Source: a virus. From it: a stretch of DNA of 33,799 bases. A program made the position numbers and the translations under genes. The notes under the pieces were generated by a model. It ran no database searches, was not told the origin of the DNA, and worked only from the letters and a program-made list of their open reading frames with translations. Positions 20,026 through 29,045 of this stretch are shown one piece after another. The DNA is taken from IMG/VR virus record IMGVR_UViG_3300017971_000577, positions 1-33,799 of that record; one strand, 5' to 3'. How positions within the stretch are numbered: the stretch's first letter is position 1; each line of letters opens with the position of its first letter.

Positions 20026-22401
20026 ATGGCCTATCAGCCGTTTCTCATAGCGCCATTTGGCACCGGTCTAGACACAGACCTAGAACCGTGGCTTTTGCCA
20101 CAGGACGCCTTTAGCGAAATTGTGAATGGTCATGTCCATCACGGAATAACCGAGAAACGCGAAGGTTACACAAAACTTGGTGATATCGTTTACCAGGAAC
20201 AGACAAATTGGAAGATAACAGGGGTAACTCAAGCGAATCCAGGCGTCGTGACTCTTACCGATGTGACGGGCCTCACAAACGGAGATACCGTAGAGATAAG
20301 AAATGTCGTGGGGATGACGGAACTCAACGGGAACCGTTACACCGTGGCAAATCTCGCAGGAGGCGCTGGAGGAACATTTGAGCTCTCTGGTGTAGATACC
20401 ACCAATTTTACGGCTTACGGTTCTGGGGGAGATGTTCTTGAAATTCCAGGGACTCGTGTCATGGGTCTTGAGAACTACATTGATAGTAGTAATGTAAAAG
20501 AACTCATTGCATTCGATCGTTTTAGAGCGTGCAAATACAACACAGGATCCTTCCAATTTGATCCCTTGGACAGTGATGATATTTTAAGTGGATCAGATAG
20601 CCAATATATTTGGGCAGCCAATTGGGCAAGTACGAGCGGAACAGCAGCAGCCCCATTATATCGTCTATATTTTACTAATGGAAAAGCCTATTCTGCTGGC
20701 CCTCCAGTTGTTGACGGAATTCGGTTCTACAATGGTGGAACAACAACAACAAGCTTTCGTCCTCAAATTAATGGAGCCACTTTTATTAATGGCTGCCGCT
20801 TGCTTTTCGCTTATAGAAACCGACTCGTTCTTCTAAATACTATTGAAGGAGCAACCACGTTCCCCCAGAGGGCTCGTTGGTGCCAATCAGGAAGCCCTGG
20901 AACACCGGGTGCATTTACCACAGAGTGGGATGATAATGTAGCCGGAAGGGGTGGTTTTGTTGATGCTCCAACTGGTGACCAGATCATCAGCGCTCAGTTT
21001 GTTCAAGATCAACTCATTGTATTCTTCACAAATAGTGTCTGGGCTCTTGTGCCTACTGGAGACCCAGCACTAGTTTTCACTTGGCGTAAGATTAATGATT
21101 TCCGCGCTTGTGATGGAAAAATGACGACAGAACAGTTTGATCGTTATGCTATTGCAGCTGGAATTCGTGGGTTAACAGCTACAGATGGTGTTGAAAGTAG
21201 ACGGTTCGATGAAAGAATCGAAGACTTTGTTGATGATCAAATTAATAATGCTGAATTTGAGAAGGTGTTCACCAAAAGAAGTTTTGGAAAGCGTCGTGTT
21301 TGGATGCTTTACCCTTCTGTTGAGTCTGATGAAGCAAACTCCGCTCTGATTTATGACGAGGAGAGTGGTGCATTCAGCAAATATGACATTGATATGAATG
21401 TCGTTGGATACAACGGAGCAGCAGCAGATGCTGCAATTGATGATTTCGGTGACCAGACAATTGATCAATTTGCAGATGATACTTTGCAAGATTACATCTG
21501 GGATCAAGGAAGCGAAACTCTTATTGGCGGAGATCGTGGGGGAGAAATCTGGACTCTTGAAGTCGGTGGTGATGATAACGAAAAGCGATTTCAGGCTGAT
21601 ATTATCAATGTCACACAGGCAAATCCTGGTGTTGTAACAATGACAGGAGATGTTGGTCTCAGCGATGGTGATACAATCACAATCAGTGATGTCGTTGGAA
21701 TGACAGAGATTAATAATCGTGAGTTTATCGTTGCTTCCAAGAGTGGAAATTCATTTGCATTATCTGGAGAAGATACTACCGGCCATACAGCTTATACAAG
21801 CGGCGGTGTAGTTCGAACAGTTCAGTCAGACACTATTGTCTTCGATTTGATGAGCGCTGCCTGGAATCCATGGATGCAAGAGGGAAAACAAGCTCAAATG
21901 GGTTATGTAGACTTCTTCTTAGATACTCACATCAGCACAACGATGGACGTCAGTTTCTTCGTTAATAATGAACAAACACCCTATGCAACAAGAACGATTA
22001 ACCTACTTCCAAATGTTGTGGAAAGGTCAAATATCTCTAATATCACTAACACCAACCCTGCTGTTATCACAGCGAACGAGCACGGCCTTTCTGATAATGA
22101 CGAAGTCTACCTTTATAACGTAGAGGGAATGGATGCTATTAACGGCGTTGGTTTGATTATCACTGTGGTAGACCAGAACACATTCAGTGCAGCTATTGAT
22201 AGCACCAATTTTGGCCTCTACACTAATGGTGGGGTTGTTGCAGAGCTACCGTTTAGTAGTGAAAAGGCTTGGAAACGGGTTTATGCTGGTGGCTCAGGTT
22301 ATCAGCATAAAATTGAAATTACTTCTGAAGGGGCAGATAGACCCCTGAGGATTCATGCTTATATGCCTTGGTTTAAACCGAGGAGTGTGAGGCCGATATG
22401 A
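20026..22401 (+). CDS. Tail hub (P22 gp10-like) with three FCCH-type inserts, 791 aa
   Basis: The N terminus matches the P22-gp10-like hub/packaged-DNA-stabilising family: GTGLDTDLEPWLLPQDAF, then EIVNGHVHHGITEKREGY (residues about 13-50). The body is a beta-propeller-like series of repeats (KAYSAGPPVVDG, CRLLFAYRNRLVLLN, FVQDQLIVFFTNSVWAL). Into this are set three copies of an FCCH-type module at about 63-138, 525-598 and 668-740, each starting 'I.n.TqaNP.vvT' and ending 'y.sGG.v'. Expected role: part of the short tail below the adaptor that plugs the DNA channel. The three inserts make it larger than P22 gp10 (472 aa). Confidence 0.82.
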   Translation: MAYQPFLIAPFGTGLDTDLEPWLLPQDAFSEIVNGHVHHGITEKREGYTKLGDIVYQEQTNWKITGVTQANPGVVTLTDVTGLTNGDTVEIRNVVGMTELNGNRYTVANLAGGAGGTFELSGVDTTNFTAYGSGGDVLEIPGTRVMGLENYIDSSNVKELIAFDRFRACKYNTGSFQFDPLDSDDILSGSDSQYIWAANWASTSGTAAAPLYRLYFTNGKAYSAGPPVVDGIRFYNGGTTTTSFRPQINGATFINGCRLLFAYRNRLVLLNTIEGATTFPQRARWCQSGSPGTPGAFTTEWDDNVAGRGGFVDAPTGDQIISAQFVQDQLIVFFTNSVWALVPTGDPALVFTWRKINDFRACDGKMTTEQFDRYAIAAGIRGLTATDGVESRRFDERIEDFVDDQINNAEFEKVFTKRSFGKRRVWMLYPSVESDEANSALIYDEESGAFSKYDIDMNVVGYNGAAADAAIDDFGDQTIDQFADDTLQDYIWDQGSETLIGGDRGGEIWTLEVGGDDNEKRFQADIINVTQANPGVVTMTGDVGLSDGDTITISDVVGMTEINNREFIVASKSGNSFALSGEDTTGHTAYTSGGVVRTVQSDTIVFDLMSAAWNPWMQEGKQAQMGYVDFFLDTHISTTMDVSFFVNNEQTPYATRTINLLPNVVERSNISNITNTNPAVITANEHGLSDNDEVYLYNVEGMDAINGVGLIITVVDQNTFSAAIDSTNFGLYTNGGVVAELPFSSEKAWKRVYAGGSGYQHKIEITSEGADRPLRIHAYMPWFKPRSVRPI

Positions 22402-22955
22402 CAATTCCTCAAGAAACGATTCTTCCAGTTCATAGCGAACGTATCATGGCAGGTGGCCATGATTTAGATCGATACATCAGAGAATTGGTTAAAAAGCTTA
22501 CTGAGGATTATCAATCTCTTGCTCAGGGTGTGAATGGGGAGCTTCGAAACGATCAAGATACAGGAATCCGAGCCTACACACCGACAATAAGTGGATCTAC
22601 GGCAGCAGGAGCAGGAACTTATACCCATCAAAATGGCTGGGTGTTTCGTCAAGGCCTTCTTGTTGATGTGTGGTTTGATATCAGATGGAGCGCTCATACA
22701 GGAACAGGCAACCTTCTTGTAGACCTTCCTTATCTTGTTGCTCAGAATTCTCAGGAGCCTTGGGTATGTGCAGTTGCTGCACAAAACATTACATTTACAG
22801 ACTATCTGACAGGAAATGCACTGTCAAATACCAGAACACTAGAAATCTTAGATAATCGAAGCGGTACAACGTGGGCAAATATTGCCATCACGAACGCAGA
22901 TACAACGTTAAGAGGACATGTACGATATGTCGGACAGCAAATCGAGCGAACCTGA
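22398..22955 (+). CDS. Small fibre-like protein, 185 aa
   Basis: ATGA overlap with the hub gene. A helical N terminus (SERIMAGGHDLDRYIRELVK) is followed by a beta-rich domain from about residue 60 (AYTPTISGSTAAGAGTYTHQ, LVDVWFDIRWSAHTGTGN) of the kind found at phage fibre and appendage tips. Role inferred. Confidence 0.68.
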   Translation: MTIPQETILPVHSERIMAGGHDLDRYIRELVKKLTEDYQSLAQGVNGELRNDQDTGIRAYTPTISGSTAAGAGTYTHQNGWVFRQGLLVDVWFDIRWSAHTGTGNLLVDLPYLVAQNSQEPWVCAVAAQNITFTDYLTGNALSNTRTLEILDNRSGTTWANIAITNADTTLRGHVRYVGQQIERT

Positions 22956-23565
22956 TTTTGAAGTTTTACGCTTCATTCGGGTATTCACACCGATGCACAT
23001 TCCAAAACATTTAGTTGAGCAAGTAAGAGACAGAGATTGGGAAGTCGATGATTGGTTTAAGTACCAAGAAATTATCTGTCTTAGACAAAGCCCGGAGGGT
23101 CTTCAGCTAAATCCATTATCGATGCTCTATGTCATTGCTGATGAGAACAACAAAGTTGTTGGTATGCTCTGGTGCGAAGTTTCTCCTTTAAGCAAGAGTC
23201 TGATCGTTCAGAATTTCTCGATGGACAAAGCTTATTGGTGTAAAGGAAAAGCTGTGCATTTATTGGCAAAAAAGGCCAAGGAAATCTGCAGAGAGTGTAA
23301 GCTTAAGAAAATATTATGGTCGACTACGTACCCTAAGCACTCAGAGCGCTATGGTTTTAAGCGCAGTAAAACGGTGCTGATGGAGTATACGCCGGAGGAA
23401 GAAAATGGGAAAAACATTCACGGGGGGGAGTCAGCATGTAGGGAATCTACAGATGCAGACTCCAGAACAACAACAGTTTCTGTCAGCTGTCCTGGGGGGG
23501 ATCGGACCTCAAGCGGCTCAATCATACCAACAGTTTCTCCAGCCTTACCAGCCGGAGCAGTTTGA
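22927..23565 (+). CDS. GNAT-like acetyltransferase in the tail block
   Basis: Residues about 15-140 fit a GNAT N-acetyltransferase: 'LYVIADENNKVVGMLWCEV' (strands 2-4), 'WCKGKAVHLLAKKAKEICRE' in place of the acetyl-CoA loop and helix 3, and 'KKILWSTTYPKHSERYGFKR' as the C-terminal part. Similar proteins occur in phage structural clusters. I take the ATG at 22927, ten bases after AGAGGA; ATG 22918 is the alternative. The last 53 codons overlap the next gene out of frame and look unstructured, so the functional part probably ends near residue 158. A G7 run (23421-23428 area) sits where homologues would end. Confidence 0.72.
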   Translation: MSDSKSSEPDFEVLRFIRVFTPMHIPKHLVEQVRDRDWEVDDWFKYQEIICLRQSPEGLQLNPLSMLYVIADENNKVVGMLWCEVSPLSKSLIVQNFSMDKAYWCKGKAVHLLAKKAKEICRECKLKKILWSTTYPKHSERYGFKRSKTVLMEYTPEEENGKNIHGGESACRESTDADSRTTTVSVSCPGGDRTSSGSIIPTVSPALPAGAV

Positions 23566-24166
23566 AGGGCTTTTCCAGCAGGCTTTTATTGATCCAGCTA
23601 TGCTCACTTATGAGCAACAAGTTCTTCCTGCTATTCAACAGCGTTTTGAAAATCTTGGAGCTGGAAGCAGCTCAGCTCTAAATCAGGCACTTGCTCAGAG
23701 TGCAACCGATCTTAGCACAATGTTAGGATCTCAAATGGGTCAGTTCTATCAACAGCAACAGGCAAACCAGTTAGGTGCACTTGGGCAACTTGGTGGTTTA
23801 ACAGGCCAGCGGACTTTTGATCCTATGATCCAACAGAGACAGGGACTTCTTGGACCTCTTCTTGGAGCAGCCGGCCAGATTGGCGGGGCTTATATGATGA
23901 GCTCTGAACATGTAAAGGAAAATGTGAAAAGTTATACACATGGCCTCGATTATGTAAAAGATCTTGAGGTTAAGCAGTATGACTATAAGCCTGGTTATCA
24001 ACCTCATAATAGGGATCGTGTCGGGTTTATTGCTGAGGATGTACCCGAGGAATTACAGCTTAAAGAGCAGGATATTCTTGGTGTTGATCTTTATGGCCTT
24101 CTTGCTGTGGCCATTAACGCTATTAAGCAATTAACAACACGTGTTGAGGAACTGGAGGCCAAGTAA
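23405..24166 (+). CDS. Ejection/tail protein with C-terminal S74-type chaperone domain, 253 aa
   Basis: Residues 1-160 are Gln/Ala-rich and helical (TPEQQQFLSAVLGG, FENLGAGSSSALNQALAQSA) with a Gly-rich patch. From about 166 the sequence SSEHVKENVKSYTHGLDYVK, then 'RDRVGFIAEDVPEE' and a final coiled coil (LAVAINAIKQLTTRVEELEA) matches the intramolecular chaperone of endosialidase (peptidase S74) family, which trimerises and then cleaves itself. At the expected cleavage point the residues are Ser-Ser-Glu rather than the usual Ser-Asp. It overlaps the GNAT gene upstream and abuts the next gene. Confidence 0.82.
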   Translation: MGKTFTGGSQHVGNLQMQTPEQQQFLSAVLGGIGPQAAQSYQQFLQPYQPEQFEGLFQQAFIDPAMLTYEQQVLPAIQQRFENLGAGSSSALNQALAQSATDLSTMLGSQMGQFYQQQQANQLGALGQLGGLTGQRTFDPMIQQRQGLLGPLLGAAGQIGGAYMMSSEHVKENVKSYTHGLDYVKDLEVKQYDYKPGYQPHNRDRVGFIAEDVPEELQLKEQDILGVDLYGLLAVAINAIKQLTTRVEELEAK

Positions 24167-25401
24167 TGCCAATTATTCTTCCTGATACCTCTGGTCTAGC
24201 AACTGGAATTACTACTGCGGGAAGCGCTCTAGCTCAAGCAATGGCTCAGTCGCAGATGCAAAAACAAGAAAGCGCTATGCGTCAAGCTGAAAAGAATGAA
24301 CAGCTCGAACGCTACGGGATGCTTGCAAATACGCTTGATGTCGTTGATTTAGGAACTCCTCAGGGCCAGCAAGCTCTTCTACGACAAGGTTTGAATACAG
24401 GAACACTTGATGAGGCTTTGAATATGATCAAAGTTCATCAGACAACTCAAACCAATCGACCTCTCACAGTCCAAGAAACTGAAGGAATGTCGCGTATTCT
24501 TGGAAGCTTAGGGATACCTGATCAAGAAGCTGCAGATATTAGCGAGCTCTACGCACAAAGTAATGTTGGTGGACGTACTGAGATCATCAAAATGGCCGTT
24601 GATCGTCTCCAGAGAACTCCTAGGTTAAGTGTCCGTTCTGAAGAACCCATGGATCCTGATGCTGATGTAGAGCCAGCAATTGAAGGTTATGATTTCCCAA
24701 CAATTGACATTGCTCCTGGTCTTACTCCAAAAGAACGCGTTCAAAGAGAAAAAGAAGTCTTCAATGCAAATGCAAAAGACTTTAATGAAATCACACAGAA
24801 AGCAAAGAGCCTTAAGGATGAAAGCTATCGTTTAGATCTTCTTGAAAGATTTAATGATAGCAAGAAACTTCCAGAAGGTCTTGGAAGGCTAAATATCAAC
24901 TGGACAACAGGCGACATCCGTGTACCTGCTCTGGCTAATGCTGAAACACAGGCGTTCGTAAAAGGCATCAATGACTTTACGACAAAAGCCAAAGAAACTT
25001 ATGGCGCCAGAGTAACGAATTTTGAACTTGGCGCCTTCATGAGACGTTTGCCAACCCTAGCAAATTCTGAAGAAGGGCGTAGATTAATTCTCGAGCAGAT
25101 GCAAGCACTCAATGATATTGAACAGCTTTATCATGACAGCCTAAGAGAAGTTTATGACCATTATGGACTTCGTGGTGTAGATAGACAGCAAGCTGAGCGC
25201 ATTGCTGAAGATATTAGAAAGCCTCAGGAAGATGAATTGCGCCAGAAATATTTAGAGTCTACATCAGCACAAGTTGTTTTTGAAGCTAAGCAAGAAGCTC
25301 CAGAAGGCCTTGTTCCCGTCCAAAGTCCTGATGGACAAATTGGATATTTACCTATTGACAAACTCGATACGGCTGCTGCTAAGGGGTATAAAATCTTATG
25401 A
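24166..25401 (+). CDS. Internal virion/ejection-type protein, 411 aa
   Basis: Almost fully helical, charged protein with an Ala/Gln-rich N terminus (GITTAGSALAQAMAQSQMQK) and coiled-coil stretches (ALNDIEQLYHDSLREVYDHY). Position between the S74 protein and another helical virion protein is typical of podovirus ejection proteins, which leave the head first and form a conduit through the envelope. No enzyme motif seen. It overlaps both neighbours by one to four bases. Confidence 0.72.
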   Translation: MPIILPDTSGLATGITTAGSALAQAMAQSQMQKQESAMRQAEKNEQLERYGMLANTLDVVDLGTPQGQQALLRQGLNTGTLDEALNMIKVHQTTQTNRPLTVQETEGMSRILGSLGIPDQEAADISELYAQSNVGGRTEIIKMAVDRLQRTPRLSVRSEEPMDPDADVEPAIEGYDFPTIDIAPGLTPKERVQREKEVFNANAKDFNEITQKAKSLKDESYRLDLLERFNDSKKLPEGLGRLNINWTTGDIRVPALANAETQAFVKGINDFTTKAKETYGARVTNFELGAFMRRLPTLANSEEGRRLILEQMQALNDIEQLYHDSLREVYDHYGLRGVDRQQAERIAEDIRKPQEDELRQKYLESTSAQVVFEAKQEAPEGLVPVQSPDGQIGYLPIDKLDTAAAKGYKIL

Positions 25402-26666
25402 GTACACCAGAAGATGATTTCGGCTTTGTATCATTGGAAGAGGTTAGAGCTCAAAGAGAAGGAGCTGTTTCTGGTTTATCTAGACGCGCCGAAAGATATG
25501 GACAGAGGTCAGCTGAATCAATAGCTGGTCTTCCTGGCGATATTTATCAAACTTTTAGAGCTGTAGCACAAGCACTTCCAGGTGGACAAGAACCAGAAGA
25601 AGAAGAGCTTAATTTCATTCAAAATTGGGTAAAATCTGGTTTGGAAGCACTTCCCGGAAGTGAAGAATTAAGAGCTCGTAGTGCTGAACTATTTCCAGAA
25701 TTAGAACCGGAGTCCTCAGCAGAGGAAACTGAAGACGAAATCGTAAGTGATTTTGCTGTCCTAGCTTTGCCTGTGAAAGGCAGAATTCCATTCGCACGGG
25801 CAATGGGCATCTCATTGGTTGCAAATCTTGGAAAGCAAACTGTTAAAGCAATGGGTATGGGAGAAGGCGCCCAAGAAATGACTAAGCTTGGAACTATGTT
25901 GTTTGCTGGCATGTTTGGCAAAGGTCGTGGAATTAACTCCCACATCAAAAACCTTTATCAAAGTGCAGAGCGTTTCATCCCCGAAGGAGCAGCTTTCAGG
26001 TATCCATCTAAAAAACTTAATGCTGTCGAATCTATTCTTAAAAAGGGTTCGATGAATGATGCCAAAAGATCTGTCATGTCCCTTGTTGAGGATATCAAAG
26101 CAAAAAGTCCAAATGGGATTATGACCGTAGAAGAAGCTATTCAATTTGATAAGGATATCAATCGTGAAATAGCGAAAAGCGCTAGAGATAAGACGAAACA
26201 AGGCTTATTAAAGCAACTCAAGGGAGCTCATACAGAAGCTCTTGATGTTTACGCAACAGAAAATCCTAGTTTCGGTGAAACCTACAAAGAAGCAAAGCAA
26301 GCTTATCAGGGAATAGCAAAAAGCGTTGATATTCAGAACTACATACGCTCTAATGCGAACCTCAAAAATCTTGCACATGCCGGGATTCTTTTAGGTTTAG
26401 AGGAAAGTGTAATTCCTGGAAGAACCATTGAGAAATTAGGTGCATTGGGAGCAACTGCATCTACTTTATATGCTGCCGAGGTAGCAAAAAGGGTGAGCAC
26501 AAATCCTGCGTTGCGTCGATACTATGCGAATGTTATCAACGCAAGTTTAAGCCAAAATAAGGCAATGTTGGCACGGAATCTAGCTGGTCTTGAAAGAGCG
26601 GCAAAAAAAGAATTCAAAGAAAATCCATTGCCAATTTTTGATATTGATGAAGTTCAAGAAGATTAG
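25398..26666 (+). CDS. Internal virion/ejection-type protein with hydrophobic segments, 422 aa
   Basis: Acidic N-terminal third (about residues 60-115, many Glu), then hydrophobic/Gly-rich stretches near 122-145 (SDFAVLALPVKGRIPFARAM) and 158-178 (MTKLGTMLFAGMFGKGRG), and a long helical C terminus. This composition suits an ejected protein that must cross a membrane. It starts in an ATGA overlap with the previous gene. It is the last gene before the fibre block. Confidence 0.7.
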   Translation: MSTPEDDFGFVSLEEVRAQREGAVSGLSRRAERYGQRSAESIAGLPGDIYQTFRAVAQALPGGQEPEEEELNFIQNWVKSGLEALPGSEELRARSAELFPELEPESSAEETEDEIVSDFAVLALPVKGRIPFARAMGISLVANLGKQTVKAMGMGEGAQEMTKLGTMLFAGMFGKGRGINSHIKNLYQSAERFIPEGAAFRYPSKKLNAVESILKKGSMNDAKRSVMSLVEDIKAKSPNGIMTVEEAIQFDKDINREIAKSARDKTKQGLLKQLKGAHTEALDVYATENPSFGETYKEAKQAYQGIAKSVDIQNYIRSNANLKNLAHAGILLGLEESVIPGRTIEKLGALGATASTLYAAEVAKRVSTNPALRRYYANVINASLSQNKAMLARNLAGLERAAKKEFKENPLPIFDIDEVQED

Positions 26667-26668
26667 AC

Positions 26669-26680
26669 GGTTGGCCAACC
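26669..26680. other. Perfect 12-bp palindrome before the fibre block
   Basis: GGTTGGCCAACC, four bases after the stop of the ejection gene and just before a CACACGGAGC motif (26684-26693). Possible protein-binding site or mRNA structure at the start of the fibre genes. Confidence 0.55.
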
Positions 26681-26683
26681 AAA

Positions 26684-26693
26684 CACACGGAGC
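26684..26693 (+). promoter_or_regulatory. CACACGGAGC leader motif of the fibre block
   Basis: Six bases before the ATG at 26700; GGAG gives a ribosome site. Same motif as at 4580, 5740, 6055, 10664, 12996 and 18066. Confidence 0.6.
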
Positions 26694-26699
26694 ATTACC

Positions 26700-27380
26700 A
26701 TGGTAGATAAGAACCCTCTTTCATATACAGGACAGGTCTTCGCAAACACCACACGCGCTGGAGACACTCAGTTTGACAGTTCAGATTTTTCTGTTAGCGA
26801 TAATGGAATCGTGAGCCTTTCAGGAACAGGAGCAATGGAATCACTTGCTGGTGATAGTGGCACAGCGGCACCAGTTGGTGGAGCGATTACAATTGCTGGA
26901 ACAACAAATGAGATCGTTACATCAGGTAGTGGATCTACTATTACTTTAGCCCTTGATGAAGCTGTTCCTCAAGTTTCAGAAGTTTCTCTGACTTCTGCAG
27001 AAGTTAAAGCTCTCGCTACAACACAGATTGAGCTTGTAGCAGCTCCAGGAGCAGGAAAGGCTATTAAGTTCCTTGGTGCACAGCTAAAGCTAGTCTACGG
27101 TGGAACAAATGCTTTCACAGAGGCAGGAGATAATCTAGGAATCAAATATACTGATGATTCTGGAGTCCAAGTTTCTCAGACAATTGAAACGACTGGATTC
27201 ATTGATCAGACAGCAAGCACATATACAAATTCTGAACCTGCTATTGATGCCATCGTTGCAGCGACAGCAGCAGAAAATCAGGCACTTGTCCTTGATAACC
27301 TCAATGCCAATATTGCTGGAAATGCGGCGAATGATAATACGCTGGAACTCAGCATTCTATATAGAATTGTAGAAATTTAA
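26700..27380 (+). CDS. Fibre/appendage protein, 226 aa
   Basis: Low-complexity, Thr/Ser/Gly/Ala-rich N terminus (DSGTAAPVGGAITIAGTTNE) followed by a beta-rich domain from about 95 (LTSAEVKALATTQIELVAAP, FLGAQLKLVYGG), like small phage fibre or tip proteins. First gene of the appendage block; a terminator follows. Confidence 0.7.
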   Translation: MVDKNPLSYTGQVFANTTRAGDTQFDSSDFSVSDNGIVSLSGTGAMESLAGDSGTAAPVGGAITIAGTTNEIVTSGSGSTITLALDEAVPQVSEVSLTSAEVKALATTQIELVAAPGAGKAIKFLGAQLKLVYGGTNAFTEAGDNLGIKYTDDSGVQVSQTIETTGFIDQTASTYTNSEPAIDAIVAATAAENQALVLDNLNANIAGNAANDNTLELSILYRIVEI

Positions 27381-27385
27381 TAAAA

Positions 27386-27407
27386 GGGGCAAACGCCCCT
27401 TTTTTTG
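27386..27407 (+). terminator. Terminator after the first fibre gene
   Basis: GGGGC (27386-27390) pairs with GCCCC (27395-27399) over AAAC, followed by a T-run from 27400. A-run upstream makes it partly bidirectional. It ends six bases after the stop of the 226-aa gene and directly before the next ribosome site, so part of transcription must read through or restart. Confidence 0.85.
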
Positions 27408-27416
27408 GAGATGAAA

Positions 27417-27749
27417 ATGGGTTCTAGAATAATGAAAGCCGATCCATTAAAAAGTGTAAGCTTTAGTTCGATAACTGATAGTTATTCGAATATTGGAAGC
27501 GCGCTAGCGAATGTTTGGCAACAAATTGTCATAAAAAACAACACGAATGCAACTGTATTTGTTAGCGAAAATGGGACTGATGACCATTATGAGTTACCTC
27601 CAAATACAATAGAGTATTACGATTTCCAAACAAATGCATCTATTGAGTCTATTTCTGGAAAAGCTGTTGGCACACAATTTACTGTGAAAGCAAATACTGG
27701 GTTTTTGCCAACGAAAGGTAGTGTTATTTTACAAGGGCAATACCAATGA
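27417..27749 (+). CDS. Hypothetical appendage protein, 110 aa
   Basis: Start ATG 27417, six bases after GGAG. A small beta-rich protein (WQQIVIKNNTNATVFVSENG, HYELPPNTIEYYDFQTNASI) of the kind that caps or joins phage fibres. ATGA overlap with the next gene. No firm family. Confidence 0.68.
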   Translation: MGSRIMKADPLKSVSFSSITDSYSNIGSALANVWQQIVIKNNTNATVFVSENGTDDHYELPPNTIEYYDFQTNASIESISGKAVGTQFTVKANTGFLPTKGSVILQGQYQ

Positions 27750-29032
27750 GTGGTGGCGGAAGTATACCTGAAGTTGGCTCAAGCGGAAGCCAAGGGCAAC
27801 CTATTAAAGCTGGCGATAGCTTCAGTATTGATGCTTTTGGTCGGTGGCGAACAAGCGAACCATTTACTGTTTTTGATTCGAAAAATGTTTTCGATGACGA
27901 TGGACTAGCTTCTAATGTAGAAAACAACCCATTATTTTTTGACAATGAAGAAACTTCTGGCTCTGGAACTTCTACAAGCTTAAGGATAAATGAAGCCTCT
28001 CAACGCTTATCTGTATCTGCTACGACTGCTGGGACCCGAGTCAGACAATCTCTTCAGCGCTTCAATTACCAGCCAGGTAAAAGCCAAGAAATATTAACAA
28101 CTTTTAATTTAATATCACTAGATAGTGGTATTACAAAATGTGTTGGTTATTTCGATGAAAATAATGGCATTTTTCTTAAAGCTGATGGTCCTGATTTAAA
28201 TATTGTTCGACGCACTAATACATCAGGATCTCCTGTCGACAATTCAGTCTCTCAGTCGAGTTGGAATATTGATCCAATGGATGGCACAGGACCATCTGGA
28301 ATAACATTGGATTTTACAAAGACTCAAATTTTCTTCATCGATTTTGAGTGGCTTGGTGTAGGTCGTGTCAGAGTTGGTTTTGTGGTTGATGGAGTAATCT
28401 ATTATGTTCACAATTTCCTAAATGCCAACAACTTATCTATTGTTTACATGTCAACTCCTAACCTTCCAATCCGTTGGGAGATCAGTAACGATGGAACTGG
28501 ATCAGCGAGCGACCTGGATACTATCTGTTGTGCTGTTATCAGCGAGGGCGGATTAAACCCAAATGGTAGAGTCAGGTTTTCTGGCTCAACAGCCGCCTGT
28601 AATGCCAATGTAGCTGGTACTACGTATGCAGTGATGGGCATAAGGCTTAAATCTGAATACATCGGTGAAACAGTCGAATTTGTCGATTACAATTTGATCG
28701 AACTCACAGGATCATCTGAGTTAGCTTGGAGTCTTAAGCTGAATCCTACTGTTGCTGGTGCATTTACATATGCTGATGAAACGCATGCAGCAGTTCAGAC
28801 GGCATTTGGAGACACAGCGAATACGGTAACTGGTGGTTTTAATATTGCCGGTGGTTTTTTTGCTAGTGCATTCCGTTCAAGTGGAGAATCATCAGCTGTA
28901 CTACAAAATGCTCTTAAACTGGGAAGTAAAATTGACGGAACAGTTGACGAGATAGTTTTATGTGTAACACCCCTGCCAGGAACTTCAAATACAGATGTAT
29001 TTGGAGGTATAACTTGGAGAGAGTTATCTTAA
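27746..29032 (+). CDS. Fibre/appendage protein of the 'DAFGRWRTSEP' type, 428 aa
   Basis: The 'SIDAFGRWRTSEPFTVFDSK' segment (about residues 27-46) is the hallmark of a widespread phage structural family. A 'FNYQPGKSQEILTTFNL' block and a beta-rich body (KTQIFFIDFEWLGVGRVRVG, VIYYVHNFLNANNLSIVYMS) follow. These proteins are virion components, probably receptor-facing, though no role is proven. It lies inside the fibre block. Confidence 0.78.
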   Translation: MSGGGSIPEVGSSGSQGQPIKAGDSFSIDAFGRWRTSEPFTVFDSKNVFDDDGLASNVENNPLFFDNEETSGSGTSTSLRINEASQRLSVSATTAGTRVRQSLQRFNYQPGKSQEILTTFNLISLDSGITKCVGYFDENNGIFLKADGPDLNIVRRTNTSGSPVDNSVSQSSWNIDPMDGTGPSGITLDFTKTQIFFIDFEWLGVGRVRVGFVVDGVIYYVHNFLNANNLSIVYMSTPNLPIRWEISNDGTGSASDLDTICCAVISEGGLNPNGRVRFSGSTAACNANVAGTTYAVMGIRLKSEYIGETVEFVDYNLIELTGSSELAWSLKLNPTVAGAFTYADETHAAVQTAFGDTANTVTGGFNIAGGFFASAFRSSGESSAVLQNALKLGSKIDGTVDEIVLCVTPLPGTSNTDVFGGITWRELS

Positions 29033-29045
29033 CAGGAGATTAAAG

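Noticed and set aside
20080-20556. Minus-strand 158-aa ORF opposite the tail hub
   Set aside because: It is a shadow of the hub gene with many Cys/His of the antisense type and no ribosome site.
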